Under the pieces are notes generated by a model. It did not search any database. It was not told the DNA's origin and worked only from the letters and a program-made list of their open reading frames with translations. 29,978 bases of DNA from Priapulus caudatus (taxonomy: Eukaryota > Priapulida > Priapulimorpha > Priapulimorphida > Priapulidae). The stretch is from positions 1,531,585 through 1,561,562 of the forward strand of contig NW_014577062.1 in assembly GCF_000485595.1 (NCBI RefSeq). The letters run 5' to 3'. Both the position numbers and the translations under genes were made by a program. This document shows positions 1 through 7,975 of this stretch, piece by piece. Every line of letters begins with the position of its first letter. The first letter of the stretch is position 1.

Positions 1-1275
1 ACTTTATAAGAACACCCGAACATTAAACACACTAGAGGTAAAATCAGAGAGTAGAAAATAGTAGTTCTTCACTAGATACGGCAACACTCTAACAATAGCC
101 TCATGCTGTAACACACTTTACTCTCAGAGTGTGAGTCCAAGTATCCCTCGTTTACAAAGTCACCAGGCCAGCGATGATATTCGCCTTCCGCTGTAACAGC
201 TCTAGGGATGGCACGGCGATGATATCAGAGTTTATGGGATTCCTAATCGACCGTTATCCACTCAGCCGTCCATAGCCTACGTGGACAGCGATGATCGCGG
301 CTACAACAGCGCAGATTGCAGCGCTGAATAATTAATTGTGCACTCGAGATTGAATTGGAGGTCAAGTAGAGGCTCGTATACGGCTCCCCCAGCAGCACTG
401 CGCAGCACGATCAACACACAGAATCAAGTACGATAGTTGGCGGGCCCTGATAAATAACACATTTTCCCCGAAGTAATTTTTTGCCCGATGTTATTTAAGA
501 TGAACGTGCTTTTGCCTTTACAAACATTACACACGTCATAGCGCTTTCTCTGAAAGTATGGTCGAGGATATATATTGTTTATTTACAAACATCGACGAGC
601 TGGCGGACGTGTTAACCGTCTTCTTTGTAGTGTTTTATGTTGTCGTGTCAATCTTCCACAGCGAACATCCAACTACGTGCAGGAGTACAGCTGCGCAGCG
701 AAACACAAACCTGACTTACATGCCTTACACCGCGCTGACGCAGACTTCCACACCATTTAACCACGGCGTGAGGCTGAGGGCGGTCGGTGGCGACCGGTCG
801 TTGGACACGGCAGAAGGTTAACCGACGACGTCGCCACCGTCCGTGGTGTGAATCCGTGCAGATGTAACGTCAACTAACTCTGATCTCGCCCACGACATTT
901 TCACATCTCTAACGTGACACATCGTTCCATCAACTGTGCGTGTGGGACCTGTCCATGTAGGCCCTGCAGCGCACAGGGTCTGATATTCACACGACTCTGA
1001 GGATACTCGCTGCCGACTTTCAATTTTCGTGTATCAGCTGAGAATATATTAACCATAAGAAAATTTCTCTTCTGAAAATCGACACTACTAACAAATCAAA
1101 AAGCGGCTTTAACTAATTTCAGAGTGCTAACAATACAGGTAATTAAGTCTGTGATAAACCCATTATTTTGATTCAATGCGTCATATATATTATATACTGA
1201 TAGGCTGTGTATCAGCTATGTCGCCATTCAGTGTCTCCTTTAATTGTTTATTATGGCCCAGTTTGTTTCTACAAT
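1..1275. other. Non-coding stretch, no gene recognised
   Basis: I see no coding exon, RNA gene or clear repeat here. The longest open frame (558-821) begins with a hydrophobic run and has no recognisable motif or flanking splice sites. The stretch probably lies in an intron of, or just upstream of, the gene whose exons start near 1404. Confidence 0.4.
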
Positions 1276-1403
1276 TGCCTGGTGTGCAGTGTATGTCATC
1301 ATATAATTACCTGTGTGCAGTGTTGTCATATAATTACCTGTGTGCAGTGTTGTCATATAATTACCTGTGTGCAGTGTTGTCATATAATTACCTATGTGCA
1401 CAG
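1276..1403. repeat. 27-bp minisatellite, about four units, ending at a splice acceptor
   Basis: The unit contains CATATAATTACCTGTGTGCAG and repeats with copies starting near 1290, 1321, 1348 and 1375. The two middle copies are 27 bp each; the first and last are slightly longer. Each copy ends in GTGCAG or GTGCACAG. The last of these is the predicted 3' splice site of the exon at 1404, so the acceptor-like end is duplicated several times. As 27 is a multiple of three, the frame used by the exon also stays open through the repeat. Confidence 0.8.
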
Positions 1404-1544
1404 TGGAGCAAGCTGCAGCAGGTGAAGGAGTTTGGCAGGAGGGTGCAGCAGCAGAACATGGCTTCCCCGCTCAAGCCCCACCCACCCAGACACCCTCCCC
1501 CAGCCGAGATGGTCGACCCGGAGGCAGTGAGGAGGAGAAACATG
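1404..1544 (+). CDS. Exon of an unidentified basic, coiled-coil-like protein gene (exon A)
   Basis: I infer an exon between an acceptor ending GTGCACAG (1403) and a donor reading ATG|GTAGGT (1545). It gives 47 complete codons. The peptide begins WSKLQQVKEFGRRVQQQNM, has a Pro/His-rich middle and ends DPEAVRRRNM. It joins in phase 0 to the exon at 2172, giving RRRNM followed by ALEYARQVRKPAPP. The motif 'basic-x-[LF]-E-[YF]-[AG]-R-x-V' thus occurs on both sides of the junction. That pattern and the charge faintly resemble cilium-associated JHY (C11orf63)-type proteins, but this is a memory-based impression, not an identification. The gene's start probably lies upstream, possibly outside the window. 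Confidence 0.5.
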
Positions 1545-2171
1545 GTAGGTCAGCTTACGTAGAGCTTCTGGCAATTCTATAGACGTCCTGGCAACTGACA
1601 ACGTGTACAAGAATTCATGGTATATGAGGCAGAGTCCGTAGTAGCTACAGAGAGTCCCGGTTGGCTACAGACTCAGTAGCTAACCAAAGTACCTACTAAC
1701 TGTACTACCTTACTGCACAAAAGTCTGGTGCACTCTACTTACGAGTAGGTAGTTATGTTATGCGCACATGGTGAGTTTCACCATTCACCTTATCCCATTA
1801 TCAGTCGGTGTGCTGTGTTGTACTACAATGAGCAGTGCTATGTATAGAGATTGTGTATTGTTGCGCTCTCAGCAACCAGCCGAGTATTGATTTACTCAGT
1901 GGGCTGCCAATGCCAAATATTGCCAAAATCCATAAGTGGTGGGGTTAATGCTGTGGTTGTTCACAGTTAATTAAGTCGCTCGCTGCTTGAGCCTGCCTGC
2001 ATGAAAATCGTAGCCTGTGGGTGGGTAAGATATTACCAGGCAACTCCCATGATATATTAATTTCTCAGACATTATTGTGGTTTTGTATCTTCAGCGCTGT
2101 TTGTCAACATGATGCCAGTGAGGTTTGGTATTGCGTCGTGTGAATACATCTGTCGATGTTGGTTATCACAG
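1545..2171 (+). other. Intron between exons A and B
   Basis: Bounded by GTAGGT at 1545 and ...TTATCACAG at 2171, with matching phase 0 on both sides. No further gene or clear repeat was seen inside it. Confidence 0.45.
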
Positions 2172-2359
2172 GCTCTGGAGTATGCGAGACAGGTACGGAA
2201 GCCTGCCCCGCCCCAGCAGGTCGCCGGGGGAGGTCCACCGAGGGAAGGCTCGCGACGGGGAGGAGGAAGAAGAGTGCGAAGGGCTTCCTCAGTCGCCGTG
2301 GCAACGCAGGATCAACAAGCCAAACGTGAGAAAACGTTGGAAGCAGCAACTCGAACAGG
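2172..2359 (+). CDS. Exon B of the same unidentified gene, apparently frameshifted
   Basis: The acceptor is TTATCACAG|GCTCTGGAG and the probable donor is ACAGG|GTAGCC (2360). Read in the frame supplied by exon A, it begins ALEYARQVRKPAPPQQ. That frame ends in a stop at 2361-2363, and its end phase does not fit exon C. The +1 frame reads GEEEEECEGLPQSPWQRR and then NKPNVRKRWKQQLEQ, and it ends in the phase exon C needs. One extra base inside the exon would reconcile both ends; the G run near 2225-2230 is the obvious candidate. It may be an assembly error, a true mutation, or a wrongly chosen splice site. Confidence 0.45.
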
Positions 2360-2396
2360 GTAGCCACGTGTCAAGGCTTTACACGTTTAAGTTGAA

Positions 2397-2472
2397 ACTC
2401 TATATGCGTGCGTCCGTGCACGTTTATGTATGCATTCATGTGTGTGCATGCATGCGTATGTGCACACGTTGA
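2397..2472. repeat. Alternating purine-pyrimidine, TG/CA/CG-rich tract
   Basis: A run rich in GTGTGTGCATGCATGCGTATGTGCACACG-type alternation directly follows exon B. Such tracts can adopt left-handed DNA. I infer no function. Confidence 0.5.
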
Positions 2473-2488
2473 CTCTCTATATAACTAA

Positions 2489-2722
2489 AGCTGGGTTTAC
2501 ACTACCGACTTTATGTTAGCGAATTGGCGAGTTGAACCAATTTTGCAATTCGGCAACTCCGAGTTGGCGAAAATAGAACATGTTCTAATCTCCCAACTAG
2601 TTGCTATCGATCGGTTGGTCGCGCAACTTTTGCGTTTACAGTACCGATTGTCAGTTGTATAGTTGGAAAGTTGGTCCAATTCACCAATTCGCCAACACAA
2701 AGTCGGTAGTGTAAACCCAGCT
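2489..2722. mobile_element. Harbinger-like MITE with TAA target duplication
   Basis: The ends are AGCTGGGTTTACACTACCGA and its exact reverse complement. The inverted repeat extends about 60 bp inward with mismatches (CGACTTTATGTTAGCGAATTGG against CGACTTTGTGTTGGCGAATTGG). TAA stands on both sides (2486-2488 and 2723-2725). A 3-bp TWA duplication is known for PIF/Harbinger elements, so that superfamily is the best guess. There is no transposase, so it is non-autonomous. It lies in the intron between exons B and C. Confidence 0.75.
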
Positions 2723-2842
2723 TAACACATCTAGCTGCCTGTTTCATCATTGCAATGTGCAATTTGATATCAGTATATTCACAACATGGATTACCTTTAT
2801 TGTTTAATACCCCCATTCATTCATCTAGATCCTTTCTTGCAG

Positions 2843-3010
2843 CAGTGAAACATCGTCGGAGAGAAGGAGATGTTCTGAGCGGCACGCCGGAGTTGAAGCG
2901 ATGCGATCAGCTGCCAACGGTTTCATCTCACGGTGATAAACGCGTCAACATCGAGCTCGCAAAGATAGAGGAGCTACAGCGGCGCCATCTACGGGAGAAA
3001 CAAACCCTCA
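2843..3010 (+). CDS. Exon C of the unidentified gene, charged helical segment
   Basis: The acceptor is CTTTCTTGCAG and the donor is CCCTCA|GTAAGA (3011). The exon starts with two bases that complete a codon begun in exon B. The peptide starts VKHRRREGDVLSGTPELKR and ends with the strongly charged, coiled-coil-like stretch ELAKIEELQRRHLREKQTL. A strong donor at its end implies further exons downstream, but I could not find a convincing next exon in this window. An acceptor three bases later (GCAG|CAG) is possible and would drop one codon. Family unknown; a JHY-like C-terminal coiled coil is one weak possibility. Confidence 0.55.
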
Positions 3011-3180
3011 GTAAGATACACAGCATGTGCTAATTTCTCGAGTCTTACGACTGACTGCGAGTCAGTATAGCTTTCAGTGAATGCGTGTAGTGAATTCTGC
3101 AACATTAAATTATATATAAATAGCCCCTGTGTGGAGGGATTGTTATCTTCTGTAGAGAATTTGCTATTACCCTTTTTAGC
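3011..3180. other. Non-coding, intron start
   Basis: Follows the GTAAGA donor of exon C. No feature seen. Confidence 0.3.
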
Positions 3181-3265
3181 TCATCTGACATAGTCAGATG
3201 CAGCTTGTAGAATCGCATGATCGTTCGTCCGTCCGTCCGTCCGTCCGTCGTGCGTCCCCGCTCCA
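3181..3265. repeat. Hairpin plus (CGTC)n microsatellite, probable dispersed repeat head
   Basis: CATCTGACATAGTCAGATG forms a short hairpin (3182-3200). A few bases later there are about six tandem CGTC units (3223-3250). This hairpin-then-CGTCCGTC arrangement resembles abundant short dispersed repeats in lophotrochozoan genomes, as I recall them. The element's other end was not located. Confidence 0.4.
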
Positions 3266-3370
3266 ACAGTTGGGGCACAAATCTTAATCCGCGCCTCGAT
3301 GTAGCGGTCACGCCATAGTTGGTGACGTTGGGGGGGTCAGGTCAAAACGAAGTTGGGGATGTCGAAGCTG

Positions 3371-3389
3371 GGGTCAAAGGTCAAGGTCA
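3371..3389 (+). promoter_or_regulatory. DR1/DR0 nuclear-receptor half-site cluster
   Basis: GGGTCA-A-AGGTCA-AGGTCA: a DR1 arrangement followed directly by a third half site. DR1 sites are the classic targets of RXR, HNF4 and PPAR-type receptors. It may simply be part of a repeat; function is not shown. Confidence 0.4.
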
Positions 3390-3532
3390 AGAGGTGTAAA
3401 GAATGTTGGAACATTCCCTCCTTAACTTAAGGTATAGGGAGGAAATGCAGAATTGCGGACACAAATCTAAACGGCTCGTGATAGTACGGTGTATAGCATC
3501 ATGTAGGAAAAGCCATCACTGTGCTGAAATTG

Positions 3533-3545
3533 AGGTCAAAGGTCA
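3533..3545 (+). promoter_or_regulatory. Perfect DR1 motif
   Basis: AGGTCA-A-AGGTCA. This is the second of three DR1-type motifs within about 350 bp. It is identical to the textbook DR1 consensus, but binding is inferred only. Confidence 0.4.
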
Positions 3546-3703
3546 ATGGGGCACAGGGCAGAGTTTAGACATTTTCTGAGGACATGGTCTGACGGAGCGA
3601 TTGAAAAACTTTTGTTTCAGCGGTGACCTAGCATTTTAAATGCCTTTATTGAAAGGACCATGAAATGTACTTTCTGGCTAACATGCGAAGAGTAAGTGTC
3701 GGA

Positions 3704-3716
3704 TAACCTTTGACCT
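3704..3716 (-). promoter_or_regulatory. Near-perfect DR1 motif on the minus strand
   Basis: TAACCTTTGACCT is, on the minus strand, AGGTCA-A-AGGTTA, one base from the consensus. It is the third motif of the cluster. Confidence 0.35.
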
Positions 3717-4458
3717 CAAGAGGGAGGTTAAACATGATTTGTTGACTGGTTAACAAGGACTGAACTGCTTTTGCTTTGTGGATGTGAGGCTACAGTTGCA
3801 CAGTTCATTGCAAAGGCAAATGTTTGTTGAACAAGGTTTTGCGCTCCTTAAATCATATTATTTCTAAAGCAGTCTGTATTAGCACCCTGTAATAGCACAC
3901 TGTAGTGATCCTGAATGCTCGTGTGTGTAGGCAAAAACATGGGGGCAGCCCATTACGCATGCATGGGGGTGAACTGGCACTATTCTAATCATAATTAATT
4001 GCCTGGCAACCTGCAATGCAGATGTGTTAACTCACAGCTGAGGCGAAATTCTCGGCCTGCCTGAATATACTTGGATTTCAGCTACTCAATGGAGTGAGGT
4101 TATTACGCATAGAGGGTGATGCATCTTTGATTATTTGAATGATGACACTTACACGCGCCATCTCACGGCAACTGCTTTTGCTATGAAGCCCCCTCTAACC
4201 CGCACCCTCCCCCCACTCTCCCACCCCCACCACCCTACGCTCGCGCGCTCCCAGACGCATATCCATGATAACATTATTTAATATAGCGAAGTCATTAAAG
4301 TTCACAAGCTGTATCTTTATTACTGTACTAACCGGTATAGGCAAAGGCCTACTGTCATAGATTTTAGATCTGTCATTAGTAGTATCCTAGATATATGCTC
4401 TGAGCGCGAATGCGGTGATGGGAGGGTGCTCTTCATTCGTTGCCAGTGAGTTTAGCAT
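3717..4458. other. Non-coding stretch with C-rich tract
   Basis: No coding signal. A C-rich low-complexity tract (CCCTCC, CCCCCAC runs) lies at about 4190-4250. Nothing else was recognised. Confidence 0.4.
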
Positions 4459-4466
4459 CAGAACAC

Positions 4467-4848
4467 TAGAGTCCTTATATACAGAGAGTTGCGCCACGAC
4501 GAGTCGAAAAAACTCTCGTCACGTGGTCGCTGGACGACATGTGTTTCCAAATAGATACGCACAGGCTATGGCGGTAAGAATAAGTGTACAATTAAACATA
4601 ATGCATTATGCGTGCGACGTTTTGAAGTTACATTTCTAGAAATCTAGATACACAATAGACACATGTCTTACTATAAACTCTGTAAATTTATGAAGCACTG
4701 ATTATCTAATTAATTACTACGGAACCAATTGTACAGCCGTATCCATACAGCGCTGTACTCTAAGCGGCACCCGCGGTGTGGAGATACATTTGGAAACAAC
4801 ATGAGTCAAATCCTGAGTTGGCGCAACTCTCTGTATATAGGGACTCTA
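4467..4848. mobile_element. hAT-like MITE, 382 bp, 8-bp target duplication
   Basis: The left end TAGAGTCCTTATATACAGAG and the right end (reverse complement TAGAGTCCCTATATACAGAG) continue as AGTTGCGCCA on both sides and stay alignable for about 120 bp. CAGAACAC flanks the element on each side (4459-4466 and 4849-4856). An 8-bp duplication plus a terminus fitting Y-A-R-N-G matches hAT-type elements. No transposase; the open frame at 4415-4639 merely crosses it. Confidence 0.85.
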
Positions 4849-4856
4849 CAGAACAC

Positions 4857-5260
4857 CTGCCGTCAGGTGAGCGCTGTCGCTCTGCGGCACTTGTTCGTAT
4901 AGACAGCTTCTTTGTATTATCTTTTTGATAAATTACTTATAGGCTATGGTATGTATGAACGATGTTATATATATTTGGTAACATTTTATCTCATGGCAAC
5001 GTGTAAGTAGGGCTGTGAATTTATAAATTATGATTAAATTACTGTGTTTTTTAATAAAGCTCTCAATTGTATGTATGTTATTGTCAAATTGTAAATATTG
5101 TTGAAATAGATGGTTATTGTTCAAGATCGCTAAAATGATTACAAAATTTAATATTTGCTGGTTTTGGTGGCCTGCGTCATAGGACCTGTTATTTGGTAGG
5201 TAGCGCTACATAATGAACAGTAGTATAGTCCGCTATAGCTATATTAACATCAGTACAATT
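4857..5260. other. AT-rich non-coding stretch
   Basis: AT-rich DNA without recognised exons or repeats. Confidence 0.4.
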
Positions 5261-5269
5261 ATGTTCAGG

Positions 5270-5378
5270 ATAAAACATATGGCATCGATTAATGGTATCA
5301 ATAACATATCTGGTCAGGAGGTATTAAGTGGGTATAGTGAGATATGTTAATGATACGTGATACCGATATATGTTGTGT
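5270..5378. repeat. Imperfect palindrome with about 38-bp arms
   Basis: The left arm (about 5273-5312, ending ATCAATAACATATCTG) matches the reverse complement of the right arm (about 5338-5376, starting GAGATATGTTAATGATAC). A GC-poor loop lies between. No target duplication was found; it could be a decayed MITE. Confidence 0.45.
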
Positions 5379-5499
5379 TCATGATTGCAGTAAGTGCTCT
5401 GGCTCACTTGGTGCAGTGAACGTTGCAGGTTTGCTACTAACATTGTAACCTCGTAATCTTCATACCGAAGACGGTGTCGGAGTTAAAAAAAAAAATTTT

Positions 5500-6240
5500 T
5501 ATAATGTACTTTATTTCCAAAAATGCACACACATACATACATGTACAGAGAGTATGGTACACAACAACAGATAGTATTGTGATGGTAATCACATTACAGA
5601 TGATACGAACATAATTATTGCTTTAATGCTTATGTGAGATGGATTAATATATATGTGTCGTACATTATCCAACACTTGGTAAATGTCCTTTCACAGGTAA
5701 ATAATGCTGTTATATTATATGTTCTATGTTACGGCCCTTTTAGCTATAAATTGTGAAATTACACTTGCCCATTTTGCCATAGAAGACTTGTCCAATCTGT
5801 TTTGTTTTGTTATTGGCTATATATTTTTCTACCGTCCATATGTTTTTAGGAATATGCTTTAACCGCAGCGCAAAGGATGGTCCTCAATCGCCGCTTATTT
5901 GCATCTATAAATAGTAAATTTGGCAATCAGTATAGTGAAATTAAATGCTGTATCTTCTTCAGGCTTGCCTAATAAGATATCAGCAGGTTGAAGTCGTTCT
6001 ATATGTATATATCCACATCTTGTCAACCATTGCTGCAGGTCTAACCACATCCGAAACACATGTTCACATTATACAAACAGATGGAGCATTGTTTCTACGT
6101 TGCAATCACAAAAGGAACATTTATCTGAGTCTTTGATGTTTATGAGGGCAAGAAATTTATTTGTGGCAAGGATACGATGAAGTATTTTCTGTTGAAAGTC
6201 GGAGAGTTAAAATTGATCAAATCTCGAAGTTGTTCGATTA
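5500..6240 (-). mobile_element. 3' end of an L1-like non-LTR retrotransposon (LINE), decayed
   Basis: Read on the minus strand from about 6235, one frame gives QQKILHRILATNKFL, then a C-S-F-C zinc-knuckle pair, then E-T-x-x-H-L-F and a downstream Cys and Trp. This is the typical C-terminal Cys/His segment after the reverse transcriptase in L1/Tx1-like ORF2 proteins. In-frame stops interrupt it (one directly after HLFV), so it is dead. The frame continues with LINE-like basic and aromatic peptide to about 5745. About 230 bp of 3' untranslated sequence follow, with a polyadenylation signal AATAAA (minus strand, near 5510) and a short A run at 5501-5505. Everything upstream of the C-terminal domain is missing, as expected of a 5'-truncated LINE. 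Confidence 0.75.
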
Positions 6241-6429
6241 ATTCATACGTTTTGCAGCATCTAACACTGCAACCAGCTTTTTTAATTCTAAGTGACAGCC
6301 GTATTCAAGTAAAAAGCTTTTATACTTCATATGTATCTTGCTGTTATATTTACTTACAATTTTACATATTCAATAAATTATCACTCTAAAATTATCACTC
6401 AAATAATTATTCAATAAAGGCTTCACAAC

Positions 6430-6492
6430 CACTGATCTCTATAATATAATCTCTAATAGATAGAATAATGGATTATATTATAGAGATCAGTG
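6430..6492. mobile_element. 63-bp perfect hairpin element with 8-bp target duplication
   Basis: Two exact 22-bp inverted repeats (CACTGATCTCTATAATATAA + TC and its complement) surround a 19-bp loop. TTCACAAC stands directly on both sides (6422-6429 and 6493-6500). The whole element is hardly more than its own ends. The duplication length suits hAT- or P-type transposition, but the family is unknown. Confidence 0.75.
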
Positions 6493-6537
6493 TTCACAAC
6501 GCGTACGTTTGTTTACGTCACGATTTGGAAGTGACTA

Positions 6538-6580
6538 TACGCACGGCGGCGGTGTGGATAAGATTCAATATGGCTATACA
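6538..6580 (+). repeat. Copy 1 of an ACGGCGGCCGT-containing dispersed unit
   Basis: Contains GCACGGCGGCGGTGTGG followed by ATAAGATTCAATATGGCTAT. Related copies lie near 7093, 7899 and 7938. The unit carries a small GC palindrome (CACGG...CCGTG). Confidence 0.6.
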
Positions 6581-6703
6581 CGCGGCGGGCGTGATTTTTT
6601 TTCCTAGGTCAATCAAGAACATAGGGCTCTAACGAGCGCTGCCATTGGTTGATACAAATCACGTGCCTCAAACTCCTGTTTTATGGTGCATTCACTGCAT
6701 TGT

Positions 6704-6746
6704 GACCCTAACCCTAACCCTAATCCTAACTCTAACCCAAACCCTA
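6704..6746. repeat. Degenerate interstitial telomere-like repeat
   Basis: Three CCCTAA units followed by variants (TCCTAA, CTCTAA, CCCAAA), inside the foldback element. Too short and too internal to be a chromosome end. Confidence 0.75.
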
Positions 6747-6912
6747 TTTAAACAAATATATAAAAAAAATTATTTTTAATTGTTGTAAAAATTAATTGCT
6801 GTTATTAAAATGTTGTAAATAAATCATGGAAATATTTGCGTTAGTTGGAAAAAAAATGTTAAACAGATAAAGATAGAAAAATACAGAAAACAGAAAAATA
6901 ATTAGAAAACGA

Positions 6913-6981
6913 ATGATGGGATTCGATCTTCCGACCTTTCATACTTGACGCCCGTGCTGTACGCGCTAGGCTATCGAGTCA
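6913..6981 (-). repeat. tRNA-like segment (SINE head or tRNA pseudogene)
   Basis: On the minus strand it reads GACTCGATAGCCTAGCGCGT... with an A-box-like TAGCCTAGCGCG. About 35 bases on follows a B-box-like GATCGAATCCC. Spacing fits a tRNA, but I did not find a full acceptor stem or a convincing anticodon arm. A tRNA-derived SINE fragment inside the foldback element is the likeliest reading. Confidence 0.4.
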
Positions 6982-7092
6982 TATCGAGAATAATAGTTTT
7001 AGATGTGCTATGTATATTGCAAGAAAACAAGCTCAACCAATAGCAGCGCTCATTACAGCCCTATGTTCTTGATTGACCTAGGAAAAAAAATC

Positions 7093-7130
7093 ACGCGCAC
7101 GGCGGCCGTGTGGCCCGACTCAATATGGCT
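7093..7130 (+). repeat. Copy 2 of the ACGGCGGCCGT unit
   Basis: GCACGGCGGCCGTGTGG followed by CCCGACTCAATATGGCT, a divergent version of the unit at 6538. Confidence 0.55.
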
Positions 7131-7255
7131 GGGTTTGTCTATATTCAGGCCGGTACACGCGGGAGATAGATTTTGGCATATTTCTATCACAGTGGTTGTT
7201 GTGTTGTTATATACAATCAGAGTAATCGCGTGTTCGTGTCGTCACTTCCAGCTGT

Positions 7256-7661
7256 GAAGAAGATGGTGAAGGAGGAGGAAGGGGAGAAGGGAGAAGGTGG
7301 TGGAGAAGGAGGAGGGGAAGAAAGCTGGTGGAGGAAGGAGGAAGGGGAGGCAGGGAGAAAGTGGTGAGAAATGAGAGGGGAGAAGCTGGTGGAGGTCGAA
7401 GAGGAGGGGAGAAGGGAGAAGGTGGTGGAGGAGGGGGGAAGCTAGTGAGAAGGAGGGAGAAGCTGGTGGAGAAGGAGGAAGGGGGAGGAAGAGGAGAGAG
7501 GCGAAAAGTGGTGGAGAACCTGGTGGTAGAAGGAGGGGGAGAAACTGTGGAGAATGAAGAAGGGAAGAAGGCAGAAGCTGGTGGAGGAGGAAGTGTGGAT
7601 GAAGGTGGTGGTGAAGGTGGGTGGAGAAGGGAGAAGGTGGTGCCAGGGAGAAGGCAATCTC
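7256..7661. repeat. Purine-rich minisatellite, first block (GA on plus strand)
   Basis: Tandem, irregular units of about 27 bp of the type GAGAAGCTGGTGGAGAAGGA. The plus strand is almost all purine with scattered T and C. Long open frames on both strands are a by-product of this composition. Confidence 0.85.
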
Positions 7662-7795
7662 CCCTGCCACCGTCCTCCACCAGCTCTCACCCCTCCACTC
7701 TTCTCCACCAGCCCTTCCCCGCTTCTGGCCACGGCACCTTCTCCCTTCCCCCCCTCCTTCCTCCAGCCAGCTTCTCGCCCTCCTTCTCCACCGCG
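7662..7795. repeat. Minisatellite block in inverted orientation (CT on plus strand)
   Basis: The strand bias flips here. CTCCACCAGC and CTTCTCCACC are the reverse complements of the units on either side. With the preceding block it could form a large hairpin. Confidence 0.8.
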
Positions 7796-7975
7796 ATTGA
7801 GCATCTGATTGGTTATAACGGTCGAAACCAACGGTGACAAAATATGGCAAATTATCTCCTTACGCGGCCTGAATATGCCAAACCGCCAATAGGCTAACGC
7901 ACGGCGGCGCCGTGTGGATAAGATTCAATATGGCTATACGCACGGCGGCCGTAATATGCCGACTCAATTATGGCT
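7796..7975. repeat. Spacer with copies 3 and 4 of the ACGGCGGCCGT unit
   Basis: Two tandem versions of the dispersed unit lie at about 7899-7937 and 7938-7975: GCACGGCGGC...GTGTGGATAAG and then GCACGGCGGCCGTAATATG. Upstream, CGCGGCCTGAATATGCC resembles the reverse complement of part of 7130-7165. So the purine array is bounded and split by pieces of the same repeat. Confidence 0.55.

Larger units (their letters stand above)
6588..7098. mobile_element. Foldback element with about 64-bp inverted ends
   Basis: The left arm 6588-6651 (GCGTGATTTTTTTTCCTAGG, then TCAATCAAGAACATAGGGCT) is matched in reverse complement by 7034-7098. The interior holds a telomere-like CCCTAA tract and a tRNA-like segment. 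It has no coding capacity. I could not define a target duplication, so the true ends may lie further out in the ACGGCGGCCGT units. Confidence 0.6.

Noticed and set aside
558-821. 87-codon open frame near the left edge
   Set aside because: No motif, no splice context and no recognisable similarity.
1286-1403. CRISPR-like short direct repeats
   Set aside because: The units are directly tandem with no spacers, and the DNA is eukaryotic.
6913-6981. Functional tRNA gene
   Set aside because: A- and B-box-like motifs are present, but no complete acceptor stem or convincing anticodon arm was found, and it sits inside a repeat.
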